Source of the DNA: Streptomyces sp. RKAG293
Lineage (GTDB): Bacteria > Actinomycetota > Actinomycetes > Streptomycetales > Streptomycetaceae
Assembly: GCF_023701745.1 (NCBI RefSeq)
Contig: NZ_JAJOZB010000001.1
Span: forward strand, 310,001-374,000
DNA length: 64,000 nucleotides
Reading direction: 5' to 3'
The translations under genes and the position numbers were made by a program. Below the pieces are notes generated by a model. The model was not told where the DNA came from. It was given only the letters and a program-made list of their open reading frames with translations, and searched no databases. Of this stretch, positions 39,728 through 49,600 are shown piece after piece (the first letter of the stretch is position 1; each line of letters begins with the position of its first letter).

Positions 39728-40135
39728 ATGGCGACACACTCGACCAGCGATATGACCTGGAACCCCTGGCAGCCGGCGCCCTACGCCGATGCCGAGGGCG
39801 CTCCGATGCTCATGCACGGCATCGTGTCCAACCACTACCGGGGCGGGATCGAGGCCGAGGGCAGCCAGCACGTGCTCATCGCACTGGGCCCGGACGGCAC
39901 CAGCACTTTCACCGGCCTGGAGCGGGTGACCGGCCGTGTCGGTGACCGCGAGGGCACTTTCGTCCTGCGGATCAGCGGCAGCACGGCGGGAGGCAAGGCC
40001 AATGCTGAGCTCACCGTCGTGGAGGGATCGGGCACCGGGGCCCTGGCCGGGATCAGCGGACAGGGCGAGTACTTCTGCGACAACCCGGGCCCCAACGGGA
40101 ACGCGGCGGTGACGCTTGATCACTCCTTCGGGTAA
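39728..40135 (+). CDS. DUF3224-family protein
   Basis: 135 residues from ATG 39728. The order of blocks HGIVSNHYRGGIEAEGSQHV, FTGLERVTGRVGDREGTFVL and GSGTGALAGISGQGEY is that of DUF3224 proteins, small lipocalin-like beta barrels common in Streptomyces, with no proven function. No signal peptide is seen. A perfect copy of the cluster operator lies about 100 bp upstream, so it is probably co-regulated with the pathway. It could bind or shield a small molecule, which is inference only. Confidence 0.8.
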   Translation: MATHSTSDMTWNPWQPAPYADAEGAPMLMHGIVSNHYRGGIEAEGSQHVLIALGPDGTSTFTGLERVTGRVGDREGTFVLRISGSTAGGKANAELTVVEGSGTGALAGISGQGEYFCDNPGPNGNAAVTLDHSFG

Positions 40136-40264
40136 TCCGGCTGATCGGCGTGCGCCCCGCGGCGCGCCCGCATAGTCTCGATATGTGCCATGACCGGCCC
40201 CGACCGGGCCGTCCGTTCGCCGGACGGCCGACCGTGGGCACTGTCCTGAGGAAGGAAGCTTCAG

Positions 40265-40630
40265 ATGAGTCCCATTGGCCAGCTGGCCGCAGTCACTCTC
40301 GACGCGGTCGAGCCTGCTGCGCTCGCCGACTTCTACTGCGGGATCACCGGTTGGAAGACGGTGTTCACCAGCGAGGACTTCGCGTTCATCGCCAGCGAGG
40401 ACGGGACCGGCAAGATGGGGTTCCAGCGGGAGGCCGACCACCACGCCCCCAAGTGGCCGAGCCAGGACAAGCAGATGCACCTGGACTTCAGCGTCAGCGA
40501 CCTCGACGAGGCGGAGAAGGGGGTGCTCGCCCTGGGCGCCACCAAGCCGGACTTCCAGCCCGGCGGGGACAAGTGGCGCGTGTTCGCCGACCCCGCCGGT
40601 CACCCCTTCTGCGTGACGACCGCCGCCTGA
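40265..40630 (+). CDS. VOC (glyoxalase/bleomycin-resistance) superfamily protein
   Basis: 121 residues from ATG 40265 with AGGAAGGAAG upstream. It has two beta-alpha-beta-beta-beta repeats of the vicinal-oxygen-chelate fold (QLAAVTLDAVEPAALADFY, then MHLDFSVSDLDEAEKGV) and the common ending VFADPAGHPFCV. Members are metal enzymes or drug-binding resistance proteins. Next to a cytotoxin-type cluster, resistance by sequestration is plausible but unproven. It ends 20 bp before a strong terminator. Confidence 0.82.
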   Translation: MSPIGQLAAVTLDAVEPAALADFYCGITGWKTVFTSEDFAFIASEDGTGKMGFQREADHHAPKWPSQDKQMHLDFSVSDLDEAEKGVLALGATKPDFQPGGDKWRVFADPAGHPFCVTTAA

Positions 40631-40650
40631 GACCCCGTACCCGGCGTGAA

Positions 40651-40694
40651 CGAACGGGCCGCGGCGCTCCGCAAGGAGCGCCGCGGCCCGTTCG
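40651..40694. terminator. Bidirectional hairpin terminator, 20-bp perfect stem, GCAA loop
   Basis: 40651-40670 is the exact reverse complement of 40675-40694 with a GCAA tetraloop (GNRA type). It separates the convergent VOC gene (ends 40630) and the unknown gene ending at 40705, and so closes the right operon. Confidence 0.88.
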
Positions 40695-40704
40695 CCGTTC
40701 GGGG

Positions 40705-41637
40705 TCAGCCGCCCCAGAATTGAGGGGTCAGCGCGCTGTCCCGGCCACCGCCCTCGACGATCATCCGGTCCCAGCGGCCGCCGCCCTTCTCGGGGGAGAC
40801 CCAGTCCTGCATGTACGTGGCACGGGGGGACGACGGATCGGTCCGCGCGTCGATCCCCATCAGCGCGTACATGGTACTCAGGGACTGCAGGTGGATCAGG
40901 AAGTGCATGCGCTCCATCTTCCCGAACGCCTCCTCGAACACGAAGGCGGAGGCCTGTCCGCCCGAGTTGAGGTTGGTGTTCTCCGTGACGGTGCGGGCGA
41001 ACAGCCTTGCCTCTGCCCGGAATTCGTAGCTGAAGTCCACGGTCCGGTGCATCACCACACCGGCGGTGGCGGTGTTGAGCAACGACTCCGGCGCCACCGA
41101 GGTCTGGTGTGCGGCCGGAAGCACCTCGAACCAGGGACCCTCGTGCGCCGTGTCGAGCGGGCTCATCGCCGGGTCCTGCGCCATCTTCTGGGTCGCGGTG
41201 CCGAACATCCCCCAGCGGTGCGGGAACATCATCGTCTCCTGAACGCTGCCGGGGACGAACGAGGCCTCCCACTCCCGCGCCCTTTGGTGCGCCACGAAGC
41301 CGCCGAGCACACCGTCCCTGAAGTCCTGGGCGCCGCCCATGTGCAGGAGGCGCTCGTAGTCCTCCAGCGAGTGGAAGTGGATCAGCCAGTGGATGCGGTC
41401 CTTGACGCCGAAGGTCTCGTCGTAGACGAACACGGTCACCAGACCCGGGTGCTTGTCGTTGGCGAACTCGGCCGCCTCCCGGGCCAGCGCGCGTGCCGTG
41501 CCGCTCTGTCCCGCGGCGATCTGCGCGACACGCTCGACGATCACGCCGGCGTTCGCCGAGTGCAGGACCTTCTCCGGCGGTTGTGAGGTCTGGTGGAGGG
41601 CGGGCGGAACGACGGGCCTGCTGCTGTCCACGGTCAT
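40705..41637 (-). CDS. Protein of unknown function with internal duplication (paralogue 1)
   Basis: 310 residues from ATG 41637, preceded by GAGGAGAC. The protein consists of two related halves. Each begins with a LLHSANAG- or LLNTATAG-like segment and has EAFG/ETFG..DRIHWLIHFHSLEDYE or ..ERMHFLIHLQSLSTMY about 60 residues later. The same unit appears twice in the protein at 43978-44874, so the cluster has four copies. A dimeric alpha-beta barrel-like fold is possible. No catalytic motif, signal peptide or membrane segment is seen. It lies 49 bp downstream of AT-OR 1, on the same transcript. Confidence 0.78.
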   Translation of the reverse strand: MTVDSSRPVVPPALHQTSQPPEKVLHSANAGVIVERVAQIAAGQSGTARALAREAAEFANDKHPGLVTVFVYDETFGVKDRIHWLIHFHSLEDYERLLHMGGAQDFRDGVLGGFVAHQRAREWEASFVPGSVQETMMFPHRWGMFGTATQKMAQDPAMSPLDTAHEGPWFEVLPAAHQTSVAPESLLNTATAGVVMHRTVDFSYEFRAEARLFARTVTENTNLNSGGQASAFVFEEAFGKMERMHFLIHLQSLSTMYALMGIDARTDPSSPRATYMQDWVSPEKGGGRWDRMIVEGGGRDSALTPQFWGG

Positions 41638-41686
41638 ACGAGTCTCCTCATGACGTCGAGTACACAAAACGCGGTGGTGCTGGGGC

Positions 41687-43981
41687 TCAGCCGTACGCCG
41701 CCCACCGGAGGCGCAGCACCTCGGCCGCCCCGGTCATCAGCCGTTCGGCGATCAGATCCACGTGCCGCTCCCTCCAGGGCTCCAGATCGGTGCCCCGGAC
41801 GAAGCCGTTGAACGCGCCGGCGGCGGGTCCGCAGTGGATCTGGTAGTTGGCCCGCTCGGCGGGGTCGCCTTCCTGCGCGGCCCGGTTGGTGCGCGCGAAG
41901 TAGGACTTGAAGACCAGCGCCATCCGGTGGCGGGGGTCGCGTTCGGCGCGGTCCACCTCGTGCGGGCGGCCGGTCTCCAGATAGTGCTCGCGCGTCTGCT
42001 TCCACACCTGCTCCAGGGGCGCGCGGAAGCAGTCACGCTCCAGGGTCCGGCGGGTCGCGGCGTCCAGGGCGTCGAGTCCGGGGTACTGCCGGTAGAGCTG
42101 GTGGAGCTTGTTCGCGCGGGCGGCGAACAGGGTTCCCTTGCGGACGACCTGTACCTTCGAGCCCATTTCGAAGAGATCGCCGGCCGGAGCGTACGTGGTG
42201 TCCTGCACGTCGAGCGTCGCCAGCAGATCCTTGACCGCGTCCGATGTCCCGGCCTGCGGTGAGCACTGGTTGACCGAGCCGGTGACGACGAAATCCGCGC
42301 CCAGGACGAAGGCGGCCGCGACGGCCTCAGGGGTGCCGATCCCGCCGGAGGCGCCCACCCTCGGCCGGCGGGGGTAGGAGTGACGCGCCGTGAGCCGGTC
42401 GCGCAGCGCGGTCATCACCGGTACCAGGGCGAGTGACACCCCGCCGTCGGTGTGCCCGGCGGAGTCGGCCTCGACGCAGATGTCCCCGGCCAGCGGAAGC
42501 TCACGCGCCACCGCCGCCTCGGCCTCCGACAGCCCGCCCCCGGTCACCAGCCGGTCGAGAACGCCCTGCGAGGGCGGCGAGAGGAAGGCCTCGGCGACCT
42601 CGGGACGGGAGCACTTGGCCAGCACGGTCCGGGCAGCCACCGGGACGCCGTCCGGGCCCCGGTGGGCACCGCTGAACCGGAAGCGCACGAGTGCCGGGGT
42701 CACCGTGGTGAACGCGGCCGCCTCGATGTGCCGGACCCTCTGCCGGAGCAGGAGATCCACCATGGCGTCCTCGGCACCGGGGTCGGACATGTCGTGCAGG
42801 ACGTTGACTCCGTACCGGCCGTCGAGGTGCGGTGTGCGGCCGAGTTCGGCGACGGCCTCCTCGACCTGGGACAGCGGCAGTCCGCCCGCGCCGAAGTAGC
42901 CCATGAGACCGGACAGGCCCATCCTGGCCACGAGTTCGACGGAGGCCACGCCGCGGAACATGCTCCCGGCGAGGTAGGCGTAGCGCAGTCCGAAGTCCTC
43001 ACGGAACTCGGCGCTGCCCAGCCGGGCCGCCGCCGGGTCGGCGGCGGCCGACGGAGCCGGTGCGGGCACTCGTGCGGGAGCGGTCACTCGTGCGGGAGCG
43101 GCCATTGGTGCGGGCCCGGCCGCCGGGGCCGGTGCGGACGGCTCTGCCAGCGCCGCCCGCCACATCGGGGTGAGCACCGGCTGAGGGCTGAACTCCCGCA
43201 GCTCGCCGACGCCTTGGCCGATCAGGTGGAGCATGGTCTCGTGCCACCGCACCGGTGAGGTGATCTGGTCGACCAGCAGCCGGGCCACCCCGGACGGCGG
43301 GTAGGGGCGGGCGGTCGCGTTGGCGATCACCGGAACGCGGGGCTCCCGGAACTCCGTCGCTGCCAGGAACGCGGCGAACTCCCCGGCGGCCGCCGCCATG
43401 TGCCGGGAGTGGAAGGCGCCGCTGGTGGCCAGGGGGATGCATCGGGCCCCCTCCGCCGCCCGCGCGGCGGTCCGCACCGTGGCGATGGAGGCGGCCGAGC
43501 CGGACACGATCACCTGGGTCGCGGTGTTGTAGTTGGCCAGGTCGACGTCGGTGACGCCTGTGCGCTCCAGCAGCGCCTCCACCTGCGCGACGGTCAGTCC
43601 GAGGATCGCGAGCATGCCGCCGCCGTCGGCCTGCGCCATCAGCTCCCCGCGCCGCTTCACCAACCGAAGGCCGGTCTCGAAGTCGAAGCACTCCGCGGCG
43701 GCGAGAGCGTTGTACTCGCCCAGGCTGTGTCCGGCCAGGACGTCGGGCGCCGGGCCCTCCTCCCGGGCGGCGAGCTGCGCGAGGGCGTTCACCACGAAGA
43801 GCGCGGGCTGCGTCCATCGCGTACGGCCGAGTCTTCCGTCCGGGTCACGCAGGCACAGTTCCGCCACGGACTCGCCCAGGACGCGGTCGGCGGTGGCCGT
43901 GTGGTCGGGGAACCGGGCGAACAGCTCCTCGCCCATCCCCTTGCGCTGTGTGCCCTGACCGCCGAAGACCCAGGCTCTCAC
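41687..43981 (-). CDS. Trans-acting acyltransferase / enoyl-reductase-type oxidoreductase didomain (AT-OR 1, LnmG-like)
   Basis: 764 residues from GTG 43981, which overlaps the preceding stop as GTGA. Residues ~1-290 are an FabD-like malonyl AT: FGGQGTQRKGMG, AGHSLGEYNA (Ser ~86) and the malonyl-type GAFHSRHM. Residues ~330-764 are a PfaD/nitropropane-dioxygenase-like FMN barrel: EADSAGHTDGG and GASGGIGTPEAVAAAFVLGA are the conserved flavin and active-site blocks, followed by the long C-terminal helical extension typical of trans-AT clusters. It supplies malonyl units to all AT-less modules and may reduce an enoyl intermediate in trans. Confidence 0.93.
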   Translation of the reverse strand: MRAWVFGGQGTQRKGMGEELFARFPDHTATADRVLGESVAELCLRDPDGRLGRTRWTQPALFVVNALAQLAAREEGPAPDVLAGHSLGEYNALAAAECFDFETGLRLVKRRGELMAQADGGGMLAILGLTVAQVEALLERTGVTDVDLANYNTATQVIVSGSAASIATVRTAARAAEGARCIPLATSGAFHSRHMAAAAGEFAAFLAATEFREPRVPVIANATARPYPPSGVARLLVDQITSPVRWHETMLHLIGQGVGELREFSPQPVLTPMWRAALAEPSAPAPAAGPAPMAAPARVTAPARVPAPAPSAAADPAAARLGSAEFREDFGLRYAYLAGSMFRGVASVELVARMGLSGLMGYFGAGGLPLSQVEEAVAELGRTPHLDGRYGVNVLHDMSDPGAEDAMVDLLLRQRVRHIEAAAFTTVTPALVRFRFSGAHRGPDGVPVAARTVLAKCSRPEVAEAFLSPPSQGVLDRLVTGGGLSEAEAAVARELPLAGDICVEADSAGHTDGGVSLALVPVMTALRDRLTARHSYPRRPRVGASGGIGTPEAVAAAFVLGADFVVTGSVNQCSPQAGTSDAVKDLLATLDVQDTTYAPAGDLFEMGSKVQVVRKGTLFAARANKLHQLYRQYPGLDALDAATRRTLERDCFRAPLEQVWKQTREHYLETGRPHEVDRAERDPRHRMALVFKSYFARTNRAAQEGDPAERANYQIHCGPAAGAFNGFVRGTDLEPWRERHVDLIAERLMTGAAEVLRLRWAAYG

Positions 43982-44874
43982 CGGGCGGTGTCGTACTGGT
44001 AGGGCAGCAGCAGGGTGTCCTCGATGGTGCCCTGGACGAAGGTCCGGCCCCACCGGCCGCCCCCCTTGCTCTCGGCGACGAACTCCCGTCCCTGGAGCTT
44101 CTGGAAGCCCTCGTCCTCGCGCTCCATGGCCAGCAGTTCCTGGTAGGTGTCGAAGTCCTTGAGGTGGATGAGCCAGTGCAGCCGGTCCATCACGCCGAAG
44201 GTCTCCTCGTAGAGGTACGAGGTCGCCCGCCCCGCGAGCTTGGTATTGATCTCGTTCTGCCAGGCGAAGGCGTAGTGCCTGGCCTCCTTGCGGAACTCAT
44301 GGGACGCCTGTCCCACCCGGTGCAGGGTCAGCACGGAGTTGGCCGAATGCAGCAGTTGGTCCTCCGACTGGCCGGTCTGGAGCCGCGCCGGGTCGACCCA
44401 CACGTCGCCCTGGTGCTCGCCCTCCTCGTGCACCAGCCCGTGCTGCGGTACGAGGATGCGCTCCTTGACGGAACCCTCGACGACCGCCCGGCCCCAGACT
44501 CCGGCGCTCGCGTCGTCGACGACGCGGTCGCTCTCCAGCATGTCGATCATCTTCTCGTCGTGATCGACCATGTGGAGGCTGATGGCGAAGTCGTTCGGCG
44601 TCTTCCAGTGGATCAGCCAGTGCACGCGGTCCTGGCGGCCGAACGCCTCCTCGTAGAAGAAGAAGGAGGCGCCGTTGAGGTCCGCCTGGTTCATGTAGGC
44701 GATCACGTCGGCGAAGAGCTTGCGTCCCTCGGCCCGGTGCTCGTACTTGAGCTGCGCGCTCCGGGCGATGATGAATCCGGCGTTGCCCGAGTGCAGCAAC
44801 TTGTCGGCGGGCACCGGGCTCTGGGCGGCGGCGGTGTTGAGGCCGGGCTCCCGCCGGGACGTCTGCTGAGTCAT
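43978..44874 (-). CDS. Protein of unknown function with internal duplication (paralogue 2)
   Basis: 298 residues from ATG 44874 with GGAAGG upstream. Two internal repeats: LLHSGNAGFIIARSAQ...EEAFGRQDRVHWLIHW and LLHSANSVLTLHRVGQ...EETFGVMDRLHWLIHL, each followed by an acidic segment. It is paralogous to 40705-41637, and the pair flanks AT-OR 1. The shared pattern is GxG-free with conserved W-L-I-H strands. Function is not recognised; co-transcription with the AT-OR and an operator upstream make a pathway role likely. Transcription probably starts after the operator at 44965-44980. Confidence 0.8.
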   Translation of the reverse strand: MTQQTSRREPGLNTAAAQSPVPADKLLHSGNAGFIIARSAQLKYEHRAEGRKLFADVIAYMNQADLNGASFFFYEEAFGRQDRVHWLIHWKTPNDFAISLHMVDHDEKMIDMLESDRVVDDASAGVWGRAVVEGSVKERILVPQHGLVHEEGEHQGDVWVDPARLQTGQSEDQLLHSANSVLTLHRVGQASHEFRKEARHYAFAWQNEINTKLAGRATSYLYEETFGVMDRLHWLIHLKDFDTYQELLAMEREDEGFQKLQGREFVAESKGGGRWGRTFVQGTIEDTLLLPYQYDTAR

Positions 44875-44936
44875 GTAATGCCCTTCCGGTCGACGGTGGA
44901 CGGGCTCGTCCCGGAGCTGCCGAGACGGCGCCAGCC

Positions 44937-44980
44937 ACGCTAGGACGGGCGGTGGCACGGCGGCTGCACAAACTTGAGCA
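44937..44980 (-). promoter_or_regulatory. Candidate Crp/Fnr-type operator plus -10 box upstream of paralogue 2 / AT-OR 1
   Basis: TGCACA-AACT-TGAGCA at 44965-44980 (one mismatch). TAGCGT (44942-44937, minus strand), identical to the hexamer before the P450, begins 23 nt from its proximal end. The start codon is 91 bp beyond the palindrome. The site partly overlaps the exporter terminator. Confidence 0.63.
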
Positions 44981-45016
44981 GGCCGGTCCCACCACGTGCG
45001 GTGGGACCGGCCTGCT
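44977..45016 (-). terminator. Hairpin terminator behind the exporter gene, 17-bp stem
   Basis: 44977-44993 pairs with 45000-45016 around a six-base loop (44994-44999). It lies 42 bp after the exporter stop codon. It should separate the upstream transcript from the one starting at the operator next to it, with four bases shared. Confidence 0.75.
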
Positions 45017-45058
45017 GACGGCTGGACGGGCGGGACGCGAGACGACGCGTCCGTCCTC

Positions 45059-46600
45059 TCAGTCCTTGGCGGTCGCCTCCTCGGCGATGGGAGCGGCCTG
45101 CTGCGGCGCCGTGCGCGGCATCTCCTTGAGGAAGAGCGACACCACGAAGGCCACGGCGATCAGCGGGGCGCAGAGCAGGAACACGTCGGAGAGGGCGTCC
45201 GCGTAACCGTTCAGCACCTTGCTGCGCAACGGTTCGGCGAGCCCCTGGATGTCCGCGACCTTCCCAGCACCGGAACCGCCGCCCGCGCCGAGGTCGGCGA
45301 GCCGGGTGGTCAGCACGGAGCCGAGCACCGCGACACCCATCGCCGATCCCATGCGCTGGTAGAAGTTGACGGCGCTGGTGGCCGCTCCCATGTCCTTCAT
45401 CTCGACCGAGTTCTGCACGGCGGTGATGATCGGCTGCATGACGAGTCCGACCCCGGCACCGAACAGTGCCGTGGACAGCCCGGCCTGCCAGTACGGCGTG
45501 TCCACGTCGAGCTGGGCCAGCAGCAGCATCGCCACGACCAGCACCGCGGAGCCCGCGACCGGGAAGATCTTGTACTTGCCCGTCCTGCTGATCAGCTGGC
45601 CGGACCCGATCGACGTGGCCATCAGCCCGAACATGGCCGGCAGCATGGCGAGTCCGGAGCGGGTCGAGGACAGGCCCATGACGGACTGGAACCACAGGGG
45701 CAGGAAGACGATGCCGCCGAACATGGTGGCACCGGCCAGGAAGCCGAACAGCGCGCCGATCCCGAAGACCGGGTTGCGGAAGAGCGCCATGGGGATAACC
45801 GGTTCACCGGCCCGCAGCTCGGCCCAGACGAACAGCACCGCGAGCAGCACGGCGCCCAGGATGAGCAGCAGCGGGCCGGCGGCCGTCCAGCCGTACTCCT
45901 CGCCCGCCCAGTTGAGGTAGAGCAGGGCACAGGTGACGGCGCCGACGATGAGGGCGGCTCCCGCGTAGTCGATGTCGTGGCGGCGCTGCTCGTTACGGGC
46001 CCGCAGGCCCACGGCGGTCGCCACCAGGGCGAGGATGCCGACCGGCACGTTGATCAGGAAGATCCAGCGCCAGCCGGGACCGTCCGTGAACCAGCCGCCC
46101 ACGAGCGGTCCGCCGATGCTCGCCAGACCGAACACCCCGCCGAACATCCCTTGGTAGCGCCCGCGCTGTGCGGGCGGCACCACGTCGGCGATGACGGCGA
46201 GCGCCAGCACGAACAGGCCACCGGCCCCGATGCCCTGGACGCCGCGGAACACGATGAGCTGCCAGATGCTCTGCGCCCCGGCACATGCCACCGAGCCCAG
46301 GACGAAGACCGTGATGGCGCCCTGCACGACCGGCCTGCGGCCGTACAGGTCGGAGATCTTGCCCCACAGCGGGGTGACGGCCATGGAGGTGACCAGGTAC
46401 ACCGTCACCACCCAGGGCAGCCGGTCGAGTCCGCCGAGGTCGCTGACGATGCTCGGCAGGGCGATGCTGACGACGGTCTGGTCCAGAGCCGACAGCAGCA
46501 TCGCGGCCATCACTCCCCCGATCGCCAGCTTGGCTTGCCGGCCGATCGGCTGGGGCGACGTGTCCTCCGCCGCGGGAGACGCCTGTGCGGGGTTTTCCAT
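45059..46600 (-). CDS. MFS drug exporter, DHA2 (14-helix) type
   Basis: 513 residues from ATG 46600, with AAGGA five bases upstream. About 14 hydrophobic segments. DHA2 signatures are LSALDQTVVSIALPSI in helix 1, GKISDLYGRRPV in the first cytoplasmic loop, FRGVQGIGAGG, and GGPLVGGWFTD near the end of helix 5 (antiporter motif). It is proton-driven export and probably self-resistance for the cluster product. It starts 45 bp after the PKS stop, so it is co-transcribed with the synthase. Confidence 0.93.
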   Translation of the reverse strand: MENPAQASPAAEDTSPQPIGRQAKLAIGGVMAAMLLSALDQTVVSIALPSIVSDLGGLDRLPWVVTVYLVTSMAVTPLWGKISDLYGRRPVVQGAITVFVLGSVACAGAQSIWQLIVFRGVQGIGAGGLFVLALAVIADVVPPAQRGRYQGMFGGVFGLASIGGPLVGGWFTDGPGWRWIFLINVPVGILALVATAVGLRARNEQRRHDIDYAGAALIVGAVTCALLYLNWAGEEYGWTAAGPLLLILGAVLLAVLFVWAELRAGEPVIPMALFRNPVFGIGALFGFLAGATMFGGIVFLPLWFQSVMGLSSTRSGLAMLPAMFGLMATSIGSGQLISRTGKYKIFPVAGSAVLVVAMLLLAQLDVDTPYWQAGLSTALFGAGVGLVMQPIITAVQNSVEMKDMGAATSAVNFYQRMGSAMGVAVLGSVLTTRLADLGAGGGSGAGKVADIQGLAEPLRSKVLNGYADALSDVFLLCAPLIAVAFVVSLFLKEMPRTAPQQAAPIAEEATAKD

Positions 46601-46645
46601 GGTGGTCCTTGTTCCTTCCGTGGGACGTGGCAAACGTGCCTGGGG

Positions 46646-49600
46646 CTACCGGTGTCCGCCGGCCAGGGGCGCTCCCTCGTTCTGCTGTCCCGCGCGCGCA
46701 CCGGTGGTGAACCGCAGGTCGAGGATCGCGGCGCGCGGGGCGTTCCCCAGCGGCCGAGGGACGGGCGGGGCCGACGGGACGGACGGGAATACGGCGCTCC
46801 TGGCGGGCGCGTCGAGCCACAGCCTGCGGCGCCGGTACACCGGAGCCGGCAGGGGCCCGCGCACGGGCACCCCGGCCGGTCGCCGTGCCGGGTCGAGGGC
46901 GGAGGCGATGAGGTGCGCGTTGGTGCCGCCCAGGCCGAAGGAACTCAGCCCCGCCACCCGCCCGGACGCCTCCACCGGCCAGTCCCGGGTCCGGGTGACC
47001 GGCACGAAGGGCGAGTGCGCGAAGTCGAACCGGGGATTGGGGTTGTCGCAGAACAGCGTCGCGGGGATCCGGCCGTGCTGCAGGCACAGTGCCACCTTGA
47101 TCAGCCCGGCGACTCCGGCGGCGCACAGCAGGTGACCGATGTTCGACTTCACGCTGCCGATCGCGCAGAAGCCCTGGTCCGGGGAGCTCTCCCGGAACAC
47201 CTCGGCCAGTGCCTGGAGTTCCATCGGATCGCCGATCCTGGTGCCGGTCCCATGCGCCTCGACCAGCCCGATCTCCCGTGCCTGCCGGCCCGCGGCGGCC
47301 AGCGCCCGGCGTACGACGTCCGACTGCGCGGCGGGGTTGGGGGTGGTCGTCCCCATCGTGTGACCGTCGTTGTTGACAGCGATCGACTCGATCACCGCGT
47401 GGATGCGGTCGCCGTCGGCGAGTGCGGCCTCCAGCGGCTTCAGCAGCACCCCGCCGCAGCCCTCGCCGGGCACCAGACCGTCGGCGGCCTCGTCGAAGCT
47501 GCGGCACCGGCCGGTGGGCGAGATCGCGCGGGCGACGCTGAACTCCAGGTAGGGCCTTTCATCCAGCAGCAGTTCGACACCGCCGACCAGGGCCAGTTCG
47601 GCGTCGCCCGCCTGAAGCGCGCGGCAGGCGAGCTGTACGGCGACGAGCGACGAGGAACAGGCACTGTCGACCACCATGTTGGGGCCACGGAAGTTGAAGC
47701 GGTGCGCGACCTGGGCGGTCAGGAAGTTCTGGTCGGACTGGAGCACCTCGGGCCGTAGCGGCGCTCTGCGGGCGTAGTCCGAGATCCGCCCGCCCACGTA
47801 AACCGCGACGTCCCGGCCCCACAGCTCCTCGCGGGTGTAGCCGGCGTCGCTCAGGCAGTCCGCCGTGGTCTCCAGGAAGAGCCGGATGCCCGGGTCGAGT
47901 CCGGTGGCCTCCGCGTCGCCGAGCTGGAAGGGCCCGGGGTCGAACATCTCCAGGTCGTCGAGGAACCCGCCCCATTTGCCGGTGCTGTACCCGGACTCGA
48001 ACTCGGGCCGGTACACCGCCTCGACGTCCCAGCGCCCCGGCGGCACTTCGGTGACCGCGCAACGCTCGTCGAGCAGGTTCTGCCAGTACGTCGCCACGTC
48101 GGGCGCGCCGGGGAAGCGGCCCGCCATCCCGATCACGGCCACGGCACCCCGCCCGGGCTCCCGCGCCGGGACGGGCGTCGGGGCGTCGGCCGGGACGCGC
48201 ACCGGTGCCGGGGCCGGGGCCTGGGCCGGGGCCCGGACAGCGGCGGCGGCCGGCGGCGGCGTGGGCAGCCCCAGGGAGGCGCAATAGGCGGCCAGTTGTT
48301 CGACGCTGGAGTGCTCCAGCAGAAGCGCCGGCTGCAGGCGCCGTCCCACCGTCTCCTCGACGCTCTCCAGCAGCTCGCCGAGCATCACCGACTCCACCCC
48401 CAGATCGGCAAAGTCGGCCTGTACGTCCAGATCGGCCTCCGGAGTGCCGAGGACGGCGGCGACCAACCGGGTCAGCCACGCGTGCCCGGCGGCGGCCACC
48501 GGCGGCGCGGCAGCCATCACCGGCTCGGGCACGGCAGGCCGCTCGGGCACGGCAGGCCGCTCGGGCACGGCGGGCGGCTCCGGCACGACCGATGCTTCAG
48601 GCGCGGGCAGGGACTTGGCCCTGACCAGCTCGTCGACGTCCAGCGCACCGGACAGCGGCCGCGCCGGGAGCACCGTGCCGCCCCAGGGCATGGCCACCGC
48701 CCGTTCCAGGACGCGCAGGCCCTCGCTGTCGCCGAGCGCGGCGAGCCCCGCCGGGGCGCAGACGTTGTCCTTGCCGCGCGCGGCCCCGCTCTCGGTCCAC
48801 ATGGGCCAGGCCACCGAGCGGAACCAGTCACGCCCTTCCCGCACCTGGTGGGCGACGAAGAAGTCCATCGCCGCGTTCGCTGCCGCGTAGTCGCTGACGC
48901 CTACCGCCAGCCGGGGGACGAGGGAGCACGCGGAGGAGAACACCAGGAAGAAGTCGGGGCGGTCGGCCGCGCAGAGCCCGGCGAGCGTCTCCAGGCCGTC
49001 GATCTTGGGGGCGAACGTAGCGCGGATCGAGGCGGAGTCCTTGCCCACGAACGCGGGCCTGCCCGTCCCATGGCCCCCCGCGCAGTGCACCACACCGCCG
49101 ATGGGACCCAGTTCGGTGCGGACCCGCTCCAGGAACCCGGCGATGGCCGCCTCATCGGTCAACGAGCCGGTGTGCACGAGGACTTCGACGCCACGGCCCT
49201 CCAGACGCCCGATCACCTCCACGGTCTCGGCCGCGCGCGCGTCCAGTGCGCCCGGCTCGCGCCACCGGTCGCGCGGCGGCAGCGGGCGGCCGCCGAGCAC
49301 GGCGATCCGGCGGGCGCCGCGGTCTGCCAGGAGGCCGGCGACCTTCGCTCCGATGCCCCGGGTGCCACCCGTCACGACGTAAGCCTTGGCGGGGTCGGGG
49401 GCGAGCGGGGCGTAGCGGCCGAGTGTGGGACGGAGCACGGGTTCGTAGCGCAGTCCGTGCCGGTGGCAGACCTCGGCCTGGGCCCCCCGCTCGTGCCACT
49501 CACCCCAGATGGAGCCGGCCAGCGCCGCCGGGTCGCCGACCGGCAGGTCGGTGTCGAGAACGGTGGTGTCCAGCCGCGGGTACTCCGCGCCGAGCATCCT

